In this document: piece after piece, positions 1 to 12,200 of the stretch
Layout: each line of letters starts with the position of its first letter
How positions within the stretch are numbered: the stretch's first letter is position 1
NCBI GenBank assembly: GCA_011033025.1
Contig: WFMF01000005.1
Span: 310,001-374,000, forward strand
Direction of reading: 5' to 3'
DNA length: 64,000 nt
Source of the DNA: Beroe forskalii
Lineage: Eukaryota; Ctenophora; Nuda; Beroida; Beroidae
Position numbers and translations under genes: made by a program
Notes under the pieces: model-generated
Seen by the model: only the letters and a program-made list of their open reading frames with translations
Databases searched by the model: none
What the model was told of the DNA's origin: nothing

Positions 1-677
1 AGGGTGTTTCTGATGTCATCAGTTTTGCCCTCCATGACACTTATGTAGTTTTCCATCAAATTCATTGCATTCACATGAAAGTCTTTCGTCATATGGGAGT
101 CCAAGGATCCCGATTTCCCTTTCATGTCATGGAATTTGGTTAAGGGTTTAGAGAAAAGTAGAGCAATCTTCTGACCCTTGCCCTTTCCACAACCCTTGCC
201 AGTGCCAAGAGCCTGATGACCAAAAAGTACACATGCCTTGCAAAGAACACCGTTAAGTGTTTGAGACACACAGATCCAATCTTTGTAATTTGGATCTTGG
301 ATGTGACTCATTAGAAGCCTCCTTATGCCCTTTCCGTGCTGTGAGGAGGGAAGGTCGCTTTGAGAAGTTGGGGTCCAGCAGTTCAGAAACATAACAAGTT
401 CTTTATCACTGAAGGTTTCCTTACCAAGTGCATCACCAATATCTGCTTTATATGTGATCATTTCTTCAACTTCAACTGTTTCATCTCTGATACCTGAGTT
501 GGCCTGTGTTGCAGGATCTGCACACTGTTTCTCAACTGGTTCATGAATTCCTTGGTCTCTCACCTCATCAGGAACAATGATTTCCACTTCAGAGTCGGAA
601 GAGTCAGGTTTAGAGGGTTCTCCTTGATCATCATCTCTAGGTCTCTTTGGCTTGAAGAAGTCCCGAAGAGTAGACAT
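1..677 (-). CDS. hAT-family transposase with TTF-type zinc finger, N-terminal part
   Basis: An open frame runs without a stop from an ATG at 677 down to the window edge (225 codons), so the gene continues outside. Seen: it opens MSTLRDFFKPKRPRDDD, then an acidic Ser/Asp-rich linker (residues 15-75). It then has a zinc-finger-like segment: a conserved Trp (about residue 135), the motif LCKACVLFG (about 145-153), and KPLTKFHDMKGKSGSLDSH with the His spacing typical of TTF-type fingers. Known: this arrangement is the N-terminal DNA-binding part of ZMYM/TTF-type hAT transposases and of host proteins derived from them. The DDE and hAT dimerisation domains would lie to the left, unseen. I infer a transposon gene rather than a host gene from the family; a domesticated copy cannot be excluded. 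Confidence 0.7.
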   Translation of the reverse strand, partial: MSTLRDFFKPKRPRDDDQGEPSKPDSSDSEVEIIVPDEVRDQGIHEPVEKQCADPATQANSGIRDETVEVEEMITYKADIGDALGKETFSDKELVMFLNCWTPTSQSDLPSSQHGKGIRRLLMSHIQDPNYKDWICVSQTLNGVLCKACVLFGHQALGTGKGCGKGKGQKIALLFSKPLTKFHDMKGKSGSLDSHMTKDFHVNAMNLMENYISVMEGKTDDIRNT

Positions 678-1296
678 AGCTGCTGTCCATAAATCCTAGC
701 CTGCTAAAGCACAATTATTACAAATCGTCAAAGTGCACAAAATGTTTAAATATTGAATATTGAAAATCAAGAATCATCCAGAATTTTGAAAAAAATAGAA
801 GGCATCAAATTCATAAAAACCATCATTGTATCACGAAGATCATTCACAAGATATAAAGTTGTCTGATTACTATGAACAATGAGAGATCAGAGGATTCATT
901 AATTAATTAATGCCGCTTTTATGGGCAAATTTGGTATTTTGCATCTATTTATACACGATTCATGAAGTCAACAAAATTGAAAACAACAGAAAAAAGAAAT
1001 GTAACAGTATCCTTTGACTTATATAGGTACTAGGTATGTTAAGTGTTAACTCATCCAGGCTTTCATTTAAGCATTTAGACGCATAATAATATCATAGTTT
1101 CATTCTACCTCAAATAATACGAAATTTTGTCCAAATTTGAGCTTTGAAAATGTATACAATCAACTAAAAGTGAGATATAACAGTCAGAATAAGAATAAAC
1201 TGACTCTATTCAACAAAGGCAAAGTATATAATTATGATTATCAGTAAAAAAAATATTCAGTCCAACTAGAACATTTTTTTTTGAAATGGTACCTTT

Positions 1297-1344
1297 TTTT
1301 CCGGGGGGGGCTGCAGCCCCCCTAGCCCCCCCCCTGTCTACGGG
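1297..1344. mobile_element. possible right end of the hAT element
   Basis: A G-run/C-run palindrome is followed by C9-TG at 1326-1336. Read on the minus strand the end is CAGGGGGGGGG, the kind of G-rich terminal repeat seen in ZMYM-type hAT elements. The 8 bp after it (1337-1344, tctacggg) could be a target duplication, but the matching left end is outside the window, so this is tentative. Confidence 0.3.
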
Positions 1345-4300
1345 CCTGTCCCGATGGTATTTTTCTAGGCCGGTTCTGAAACTTTTACACTTTGTGAACT
1401 CTTAGAGATTTTTGATAAGTAAGCCGTTTAAATGGATCTTTGTTCAAACTCCTATAATTAGAAATTAGTGGCAAGCAAAGCTGTGAACTCTTATTTATCA
1501 GTTTATGAGGTGGGTCAATAATAAGTGAATTTGATGATAGATAGATTCTAGGGATGATCACTGAAAGCATGGTTTTGAGTTAGTAATTTGCTTATGACTT
1601 TATGAAAAACAATATAAGCTTCTCGTATCTAAGCTGATAAATGATGCATGATAAGACTGGAGACATAATCCAATCAATTTAAATTCTAACGTGATTGGAT
1701 TTTCGTCAGGTATCAATTAAGTGGAAGCAAATGAATCATAGAATCGTACAAAATGTTAAATTTGAAATGGACATTTTCAATTACTTATCAGTGTTCAGGG
1801 GCCAAGTTAGTAGGGACCAATGCTTCCATAGATTTTTAGGGGCCCTTTTGCAAACTGAGGGGACCTGACATTTCAGCTGAAAACATGCATTCATTGCTAT
1901 ATGTGGGGCAAACTTACCTGTCGGTCTAAAAATGGATTCACAAGGTTTACGTCTGTTAAAGGGATCTTTATTTCCTTTACTTTTGAAATTCAAATGTCAG
2001 AGAATAACAAAGGTGGGACTTAGCCTTTTAGAAGTTTCATAGGATGGCCCTTTAGACCTTAAGTTTCAAAATGGTAAATGCAAACGATATTTGGCTGGCT
2101 TAAGGTTCTTCCACTTGCCACAAACGACCGAAATTCCTATACTTGCTGCGGGTTTCCTTCTATCTCATGGTTATTCATTATTCAAATATCTTACCGGGCA
2201 AATAATTCGTAGTGAGCTTGGGATCGAGGTCTTAGTCTTGCTAAGGATGTTTTATAGCGAGGTTCACGACTTCTCGTTTGAAAATAGGAATCATCTTCAT
2301 CCGGGGAAGTGTTAATAATCGTTTCCACATCTTACGGTTTCATTTCGAATAGAATGGATGCTTCAGCTTTTCGATCGTCGCTAACACATTGAGATTATTT
2401 TGAGATATTTGACCAGTTTTGAATCTGAGTTTCTGTAATAATGAGATTCAGGAAATAAGGGCATAGAATTGAGTTATAATAAGGGTTGAATCATATCCGT
2501 TTATGTCTATAATAAGCACGATGTGGTTCTGTCTTCTGGCGACTGGCTTATCACTGAACTTATTTCAACCGCAGATCATCTGAGTCAACGCCAGGTTGTT
2601 AATTCAATATTCTGAACTTCAAGATTCTCTGCCAGAGGCATCATTTTCCTTCGCTCATCCACCCTGAGGTATTCAAGAATCCCGGTTTAGATCTAGTAGG
2701 ACTTTAACAGCTTTTCCTTTTTCATTTCCTTATCGTTGAGAAAACAATATTTTTTTCTAGAATAGTTGTGGAATTTCTGCCTAACTCAAAGACTGGAAGC
2801 GCAAATTTTGATCTCATAAAGCAACTTTTGCACACACTCTACATACTCGAAGCCGCTTGATTAAAAACCTCAGCTTGCAGCATTTTCCAATAGAATGTGA
2901 TCCCTCCATGAAGCAACAATTTCCTGCTTTAATTCCTAACTTCCTCCAAACAACGGTTGGGATATCTTTTCGTTTGGCGGTAAAAGTTGGTGTGTATTTC
3001 GTTGACATGAATTAATTTACCCGAGAGAAGGCGATTAATTCGAATACCGACATCAGCGTGTTCTTCCGACAAGACAAATTATATCTACCCTGGGGTCACG
3101 TGCAATAAATGCACAATTTTCATTGGTTCTGCCGTCGAGTATTCGTCACGAGACCACGATCGACTGCCCGAATATGGTAAAGCAGCAACAATGAATGCTT
3201 TAATGCCTTGACATTCGCAGTGTGTTAATACCGTATGAGCTGGTTCGTCATGCCTACTTGAGTGAAAATAAAGATAGTGGTCATGGCTTCAAGCCGTTAG
3301 ATTTCATATGGTGCAAGGGAAGCCAATCAAAAATCCATAACGAGGTCAGGTGATAGCTATCAACCAATCGTGGCTCGGGAACCGTTTGTTGCCATGGCAG
3401 TGAATACTGAATTTCTTTGAGTGTGTGTTTCAAAACCAATATATCCTCCATGCTAAAATATTTTCAACTTTTGTTCCAACTATTAATAAGTTTTAGGTGT
3501 GGTGTGGAGATAATGTATTTTGAAAGGTTCCGAATGTTAATAAGGTGATGTCCTATTTTATTGAACCCGTTTCACAACCAAATGTGAAATGGTACCTAAA
3601 CCATCACATGTTACTTCAATCCGTATGACCAAAAATAACTCGAAGACTATTGAAGTCTTGTATCCCCAGGGCACAAAAATTTGTCATTCCTCCACTTTCT
3701 GAACCGGGAGTGAAATTGACCAATAGTGGAACGAGACACTTCATGTACACGCACCAATCTAAAGTGCGATTTTCATGTCACATGACCCACTCGGCTGTAT
3801 TACAGTACAATCCTCTAGATCGGTTATAATTTTCTTACATATACAGTTTCAAGCACCGATAAACCGTTCAAGACTATGACACTTAAAAAGCGTTTATCTA
3901 ATCATTCAACATTGTAACATGTATAAGGCTGGAGAATGTGTGATCGTCACATGCAGGGGCATGGGGCGATCTGATTGGTCGAGCCTGAATTATACGTTTT
4001 CCAGCAAATCAAAAGAGCTTGCCGCCTGCAACTACTACCTTTACACAAGGCAATTACTGTTCACTTATGTAATTAGGAATGAGGATTGAGGGATGATGAT
4101 GATATGGGGTTGTCATGTGGGTACTCCGGGGGTACGACTTGTTACAGTGTAGCAATCTTTGGTGTAATCCTTCCCTAATTAGGGGATCGGTAGAAGAGGA
4201 TTATATCATTCTTCCGTCTTCCTACTGCTTTGGCACCTTGCCCAGTGGTCTCAGGAGGCAGAACAGTAGAACACCTTTAAATTTCATTCATATCAGCTTT

Positions 4301-5715
4301 CTTAAAATCCCAAACTCGTCATAGAGATAAGAGGTTTCTTTTGACTTTTTGAATTTTCCATGCCCATCAACAATACTTTATTTTTAATCCTTGATGTTAA
4401 ACTTTAAAACCCTCTGCAACCACAAGATTTGAGAATGTTTTGTCCAAAAAATAAAAATAGGTTTTATTTTTCATTGTCGTCAAGGGAACGCTATCTTTAA
4501 TAGTTTCCAGTAATTTCTAGATCCAAATGCTCCCTATTATGATCATGCATAATGCTTAACACCATATTTTAATAGTTTAATGATTATTTAATATTAATAA
4601 AAGTCATGTGGATGTGGTAAGGACAGGGATAGACTCTTCGTCTGTATCTTCATAAGATGGACTTTTTAAAAGAATTTCAACCTTTTCTTGTGAGCTTGAG
4701 GTTTTTTTTAAATGCAGAAAACATTTTCCCTCCCCATCTCCTCATCTTTGAAAGTGCGTCAGATAGGTTGGCATCTCATCTTCCACATTTTTCATAATTC
4801 TTTATTACCACTTCCAGCTTTAGTTCCATCTCCGCACATATAAACATATTTAATAAAAACATAATTAAACACGAAGTGTATATCTAGTCACGTGATGTGT
4901 GTTTGTTCTAGTCACGTGATGTATGTTTGTGTCTCTGCTGCGCGACAGTAATTAAAGTGTTTTTACATGGAAAGGTGTGTGTGTGTGTCTCTGCTCAGAG
5001 TAACAAGTACGCTGCATCTCATCACAACACTGAGAATATATTTGCTACAATGTAACAATATGTTTCAGTACCTTCCTAGACCGTGGTACGCTTTGTACGC
5101 GCCTCCAACCAACCAATCAAAAACACGTTCTGTGCCACGTGACGCGCGATTAGCCAATGGGAGAGCGCCGTGGACTATCATCCCACAATACATATATATA
5201 TATATGTTCAGACACATCATTGGTTATGTTTGTGTGTCTGTTTGGCGCATGAAAATTCTATTACATAAAATGTTCCTAGCTCTGCTTGAGCGGACTTCAG
5301 AAAATGTAAAATATTCTGCACATGTGACCTGAATATAATTTCTTATTATCTCACGCCATTGTCACCCTCACAACTCACCCGCATGTTTAGCTTATAGAAT
5401 GGAGGTGCGGTTGGAGGAGGTGGTATCTACTCATCATATCCTGGGACTGGAGGGGGAGGACCATAGTGCCAGGGTTAGTCATCAGGAGAGAGGGGAGAGA
5501 GTGTTACCGTAATAATAACATCGTAATCAATCGGTGCAACGCTTGTACCCGCCCAGATGAAGCGGAAATATGTTTGTGTTTAGATTCCATTACAACGAAA
5601 TAGAATAGAACGAATGATAAGCAATTTGTGTTGGCTAGCGACTCTAGGTAGTGTTAATTGGCTAGGCACGTGTATTGAACAGAATGTATCCATTTTGTAA
5701 CAAAAACAATCCTCC
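1345..5715. other. no recognised gene
   Basis: Only short open frames of no recognisable family occur here. Visible local structure: two direct copies of agtcacgtgatgt near 4888-4922, a (ta)n microsatellite at 5190-5206, a CACGTGAC site near 5138, and a short Gly-rich open stretch at 5396-5450. The last sits about 0.8 kb before the bHLH exon, but its phase does not fit that exon. The upstream exon(s) and promoter of the bHLH-PAS gene may lie here, unrecognised. Confidence 0.5.
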
Positions 5716-6221
5716 ATGCACAGCCTTCTAGACAGGCTTCTTTTCACCCTTCTTTCCTATTTTTGTCTTTAAATTCCTCACCTATTTCATCTCGCAGCCA
5801 TCTTTCTATGGTCACTTCGCTGTACCTTTTATCCCTCACCTTGCTGCTTTCTTCCTCACTCCTCAATTTCCACTTCATCATCTCCCCCTCTTCCTCATCC
5901 TTCCTCACCAATTCCCTCTTTCCTACCTTCTCTCCCACTCATTTTCATCCCATCTTCCATTAATCACTTTTTCTCCTTCGCGTCAAACCATTTCAGCCTC
6001 CCTTAATTTTCCTCCTCACCTCGACTCCTCTCCCCATCCTCACCATCTCCTTAACATCCTCACTATTCCCACCTCATCTCCTCACCATCCTCCTCTCTTC
6101 CTTCAGGAATATATCCTCACCATCCCCTTCTCTTCCTCCAGGAATGAAACCTCACCATCTCCTCACTATCTCCTTACCATCTCCCAAGCCCCCATCCTCA
6201 CCATCTCCTCACCTCTCTCAG
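5716..6221. repeat. pyrimidine-rich low-complexity tract
   Basis: About 500 bp is almost wholly C/T on the plus strand, with degenerate tandem copies of cctcaccatctcctcac. It ends in ctctctcag, directly before the bHLH exon. It thus doubles as an extremely long polypyrimidine tract for that acceptor. Open frames in both directions here are composition artefacts. Confidence 0.8.
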
Positions 6222-9200
6222 GAAGAAGTCGTCATGTGTAGCCCGGGAAAGGCGGACTCAGATCAACCAGACCCTCTACGAGCTGGGTACCATACTCTGT
6301 CCGGAGCAGGATAGACTCGACAAGTTGACGGTGGTCAGACTGGCAGCTGCAACCATCAAGCTACACACCTTCCTCAAAGGTCAGTCCTTGTTTGGGGTGA
6401 AAGGTCAGTGTGTGGGATTATAGGGAAGGTAGAAGGTTATATAAGTTGGAATCTTACCAGAGTGTGTGTGATGGCAAGAAGAGACATTGTTTATGTTGGA
6501 TTTCCAAAGTGTTTCAACGAGAGAGTTGCTCTTTCCAGTACCACCCAGTGCTCAGAGATATTTTTAGTACAGTTCAGAATCATAGAATTTTAAGAAATGG
6601 ATCGTTGTAAAACTACTAATCCAACTGGTCCCACCTAGCTCAGAATTACATGGATTACCTTCTCTTCGATGTTTAGATTCTTGGCTGGAATTGACTGGAT
6701 ATTTTGCCAATTATCGAGATATATCCTATTATAGCTCAGAACTCTTTAACTTGGTTGCAGATTGTTGATTTAAAGAGCCTATTACTACAAAAACAACAGC
6801 ACATGTTAATGAGCACACTATTACCACCCCACTTTAGACACACGACCAATCGTTTAGACTCCCCCTGACCTCACCCTGTCAAAAACCAATTTACTGCAAT
6901 CCAATCAATGATTAATTGACTGGATTTGGCTCCACGGATCCTTTACCGACTGACCCAATCATCCGGTCTACCGTCAAAAAGTTGGAAAAACTCCCGGGCT
7001 GCCCCAATACCTCATAACTATTAATATAACTGGCGGATCTGCAGGCCTCAGAGGGGGGAGGCTGGTTTTGCCGGCATCCTGCTGCAGTACTTCCTAATTA
7101 TTGCTATCACAATGGTCTGATGACCGCTACGAATCGTGATCCGATCACCAAACTCGCATTAGCGGCCACATTTTTCATCATGTCCCTAAGAGGGCGTCTG
7201 CCAATCAAATCGGAGTTTCGTGAACACTGACCAATGAGAGAGGTGGAAAGTCACCACGTGACGAGAGGGGAATATTAATCATTTTTGGCGTTTAATGAGC
7301 TCAGTGGCTTGAAACAATGAGTTAAACTGAGCGGAACCCTTGGTAAGCGTACTGAGGATGGATTCCTGTACACAAAGTGTTCTAGTTCTAGACAGGCTGT
7401 CTACTTGTGGGTACTCATACACCCATGCTGTATGTACTTTATACACTGAGTAGCATTGGGCATTATGATTAGGATATATTGTGAGTGTGAGTCTCTGATA
7501 ACTGGACAGTGTAGCATGGTTGGTGGGATGGTGGGCACGTTGGCAATCAGCCGAAACTTTGGGCACCGGAAAACAAGGAAAAGGAAGAATATTCAGTCGT
7601 CTTGTTGTAGGGGCGGCAAGGAAAGGCTTGATTAAGTATGCGAAATGTAATGTGAGGACTATAAATAACGGTTGTTAAGTATGTTTGAGCTCTTTCATCG
7701 TAACTTTATTCATCCTTTCTGGATGAGTAAGTGTTGCAAAATATGCGAGAATCTTTTTTAATTCGTTGATTATGAATTTTACAAAGATGAATGAAACATT
7801 TTTATTATTTTATGTAACTATGTAATGAGTTTGTAGAACAACGAAGAAAAAACTCTTATGGGTTAAACGATTGGTAAAACTTAATTTTGGCCTAAACCTC
7901 CTTTTGGCTAAACCTCCTTTTGGCTAAAAGAAATGACATTTTTATCTATCTAGAAAGTAATGAATTGCTAATTCTTTTTCAGGTGTGGATCAGAACAGGC
8001 CGTGTCAGCGACTCCAGCACCAACCTCCTTCCTTCACACGACACTTTGCTAAGGTATTCCATAATACTATTATACCCTGCTTGATTTATGTTCACTGTTC
8101 AGTTTTTTGAGGGCTTTTGGAGTCCTCATAGACATCCCCTCTTCTCAAAACATCCTACACCATGTCCCCTCTATTCAGCACTTGCTGGAGATATAACCCA
8201 GCCCACCCCTCAGATCCTGCCAGGCTTCGTGATCATCCTGAGTGCTAGCGGTCAGGTTCTCTACGTCTCAGACAGTATCAAAGACCCTTCCCATCTCCCT
8301 CAGATCGCCTCACAGCGTGTCCCCCTACATCCACAGCCTCGTGCACCCCCCAGATACACCAGTTCTCCCTACCAGAACCTCCCTCAGATCCTCCCTGGCT
8401 TCATGAACGAGGGATCCGTCTACAACCGGAAACGCAAGTGAGTGTTGCGTGGGGATTTGATGGGTTGGGTTTATAGTAGGTGTAATTTATGAATGGAGTT
8501 ATAAAATAGATAGACACGCGCCTATCGGGTCCATTTTGGGATACTGCGTCAAGGGCGTAAGCCATGAACGAGGGATCCGTCTACAACCGGAAACGCAAGT
8601 GAGTAAACAGAGGGATTTGAGGGGTTTATAATAGATGTTTTTTATAAGAGCAGAGGATATTTGAAAACGTCAAAGGTTCTATTAAATGATTGATTTGAAA
8701 TATTCCTTCTTGAGGCACATATGCTTTAAATAGCACTTAAATAACAATCTGTCATCCCGTCGTTTAAGTTTAATGACATCACTATAACATGACATATCTC
8801 TTGACGTCATGTGAAATCATCAATCGAAAGTGTGCCAAATAGTTCCATTCCAAACCTTTAATAGGAGTACGTTGCAATTTACATGATTTAAGCGGTGACA
8901 TATTTATTTATTTATGATAGAAGCATGTTCTGGTCATCAGTATTTTGATCCACAAACGAAAGTACAGAAGTGCTGTGATTTGAATCGTTCTGTGTTCAAC
9001 CTCTAGTCATGGTGTTAGGTGACATCACATGTTGCTACATGACATCACTTGTTGCTAGGTGACATCCTGGTTGCTAGGTGACATCACTTGTTGCTAGGTG
9101 ACATGTTGCTAAGCAACCTCCACTCTCAGGTGTACGCGGGAAAGCAACAGCAGCAGCACGGTATACCACACCTCAGACAAGGTGCCTGGTGGGGGTGGTG

Positions 9201-12200
9201 TTAGGGAGGATAATACCACTGATATGGAGGTGGATATGGGAGGAACCCCACACCTTCCGTGCGGCTACAACGATCTCAACGCTGCTGACTCTTCAGCTCC
9301 ACTTAGAGGTTAGTGTAAGGATGTACCCCAGCTCCAAAAAGAGTTGTATTGGTTTTAAAAGTGGGTATCAATGACAGAACGCCTAATGTATTTCATCAAT
9401 GGGTAACGTAGATCGATTATTTAGATCTTTCAAGATCTTCTATCTGGTTTGAATCCAAGTTTACCTCTACCTATATTTGGATGATTAACACTCTATCCCC
9501 AGTTTTACACCCGCTTTCTAAAACGCTGAAGAGAAGATTCTTCTGTCGCATGAAGTGTTTACAGCAGCGGAAATTCAAGCGCCTGGTTAAGTCTTGGGGC
9601 TACAAGGTAAGGCATGAAATGGTGATTGTCAGTATGATTGTCAGTATAAGCCTTGTTTACCCCTGATAATGGAAAGCCACATGCATATATCAACATCACT
9701 CCATCAACATGATAATATATACTGTGCGCTTCATGTGTTGACCTAACACGTTACCTTAAAAGTTAAAATGTCACTATTTTTCGTTTCCCTCCACCTTGCA
9801 CCTCCGCATGTCCCCTAACGCCTCGCATCTTTGCGTTGTCCCTAACGCGTGACACTTCAGACAGTGTACTGCAGCGGGTATCAGATCTACGATACGAAGG
9901 AGAGTGGAATGTTGTCGTGTAAGGGGTTTATAGGTCACGTGAGGCCCCTCCAGCCTCCTGCTATATTCGAGATTCCCCTGGTGGACGGATCCTTCATGAC
10001 ACACCACTCTCTGGATATGAACTACATCTTCACTGATAAACGGTAAATAGTCTTGTAACTCGCTAAGAATAATCTAGAAAAGTATTACTTTTATATGTCG
10101 AGAGCTGTGCAGTGTGATGATACCTCCGAAACGAAGTCGAGGGGGTTGCACAGCTCAAGAGTATTATCTATGTATATGACATCTTCTATGTTCTGTACGT
10201 GACACCCTGCAGGTTACAGACAGCGCTCGGATACCTGCCTGAGGAAGTCCTGGGACAGAGCATCTACAACTTTGTGCACAACGACGACTTGCATCGTCTG
10301 GCAAGGTTCCACAAAAACTGTGAGTTTGTATTTACGAGAAATGAAGATGCTATCTCTAGATTGATTATTTTAGTCCTATACTACCTATCCCTTTTACTCA
10401 ATGTTTTTCTTCGAACCTCCCATACCCCCTGAACTGAAACCCTTACCTCCCTTTTATCAGTGTTAGACAAGGATGAGTCTATCTAACCCCTTTTATCAGT
10501 GTTAGATAAGGGTTAGTGTATCTAACCCCCTACCCCTTTTTCTCAGTGCTAGACAAGGGCGAGTGTATCTAACCCCCTACCCCCTTTTATCAGTGCTTGA
10601 CAAGGGTGAGTGTATCTAACCCCTACTCCTTTAATCAGTGCTAGACAAGGGCGAGTGTATCTAACCCCTACCCCTTTTATCAGTGCTAGACAAGGGCGAG
10701 TGTATCTAACCCCTACCCCTTTTATCAGTGCTAGATAAGCGTGAGTGCATCTAACCCCTACCCCTTTTATCAGTGCTAGATAAGGGTTAGTGTATCTAAC
10801 CCCCCTTTTATCAGTGCTAGATAAGGGTGAGTGCATCTAACCCCTACCCCTTTTATCAGTGCTAGACAAGGGTGAGTGTATCTAACCCCTACCCCTTTTA
10901 TCAGTGCTAGACAAGGGTTAGTGTATCTAACCCTCTACCCCTTTTTCTCAGTGCTAGATAAGGGTGAGTGTATCTAACCCCCTACCCCCTTTTATCAGTG
11001 CTAGACAAGGGTGAGTGTATCTAACCCCTACTCCTTTAATCAGTGCTAGACAAGGGCGAGTGTATCTAACCCCTACCCCTTTTATCAGTGCTAGATAAGC
11101 GTGAGTGCATCTAACCCCTACCCCTTTTATCAGTGCTAGATAAGGGTTAGTGTATCTAACCCCCCTTTTATCAGTGCTAGATAAGGGTGAGTGCATCTAA
11201 CCCCTACCCCTTTTATCAGTGCTAGACAAGGGTGAGTGTATCTAACCCCTACCCCTTTTTTCTCAGTGTTAGACAAGAGAGTGTGTCTCAGTATCTAACC
11301 CCTACCCCCCTTTTATCAGTGCTGGATAAGGGTGAGTGTATCAGCGGATACTACCGACTAGCTGCACACGACAGTTCAGCCTGGGTTACCGTACAAAGCC
11401 AGGCTAACATCATCTACAATAAGAAGGAACACCTGACACCAGACTACATCGTCTCCATCAACTACATCATCGGGTGAGTTATAAGCTGGGTTCTTAAACT
11501 CGACAGATTTGAGTAGTGCTGGCTTGGTCATGTGACTCAAAACTTGGAAATGATCTGGGCTGAAACTGAAACACCCACAGACGTGAAACTTCCTGTTCAT
11601 TCAATTTGGAGGTGACACTCAATGAGACGAGTGTTGAAATAGGTTTTTCATTTTCTGCCCCAGGTCAGATCAAAGTTTTGGTCACGTGACCAAGCCGGCA
11701 CAATTCAAATGCGTTGTTTTTGATAGAATACTTGGGGTGACTAGGTAGTTTTTGGCCGAGAAAGGACCAGTCTTGGGAATTTAAGAGTTGGGAATGGTGG
11801 AGAAATAGGATACATAGGCTGAAACCTGGTGGTATGAAGGAAATTCCACTCAGGTCCCTTTCTGCACCTGGATTGGTACCATGTCTCCTTCAGTCTTATC
11901 CTCGCAAAATCTTATCACAGAGGAGATAAACCAAGGTTGAAAATGTTTAAATGATACGACAAATTTTAAAATCAGGAGCTTTCGAAAATCATATCATTAT
12001 CGTCTTTATCTAACCAAGGTCTAATTTTCACTGGTTCCATCTAACCTAAATTTTCACTGGTCAATCTCTTGCGTTTACGAATCAAATTGATACCAACAAT
12101 TTTCATCTTAAGTGCAGCTTCTGTGAGTAAGTGATAAAAGTAACATTTATCATAGATTGAATGATAAGGTGTGTGTCTTATGATTAGGTTTTAATGGTCA

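Noticed and set aside
2814..3008. Short minus-strand frame with several cysteines
   Set aside because: Length within chance expectation, no splice partners or family resemblance.
5399..5480. Possible first coding exon of the bHLH-PAS gene (ATG at 5399, donor near 5475)
   Set aside because: Splicing to 6222 gives the wrong phase for the bHLH frame.
5744..5963. Overlapping Ser/Leu-rich and Lys/Glu-rich frames on opposite strands
   Set aside because: Pure pyrimidine/purine tract; low complexity.
10549..11196. Minus-strand frames of 80-95 codons with repeated YTRPCLALIKGVGVR
   Set aside because: They are translations of the 45 bp minisatellite; the repeats explain the open frame and no family is recognised.
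10452..11319. CRISPR-like direct repeats
   Set aside because: There are no unique spacers; units are contiguous copies of a splice junction in an animal gene.
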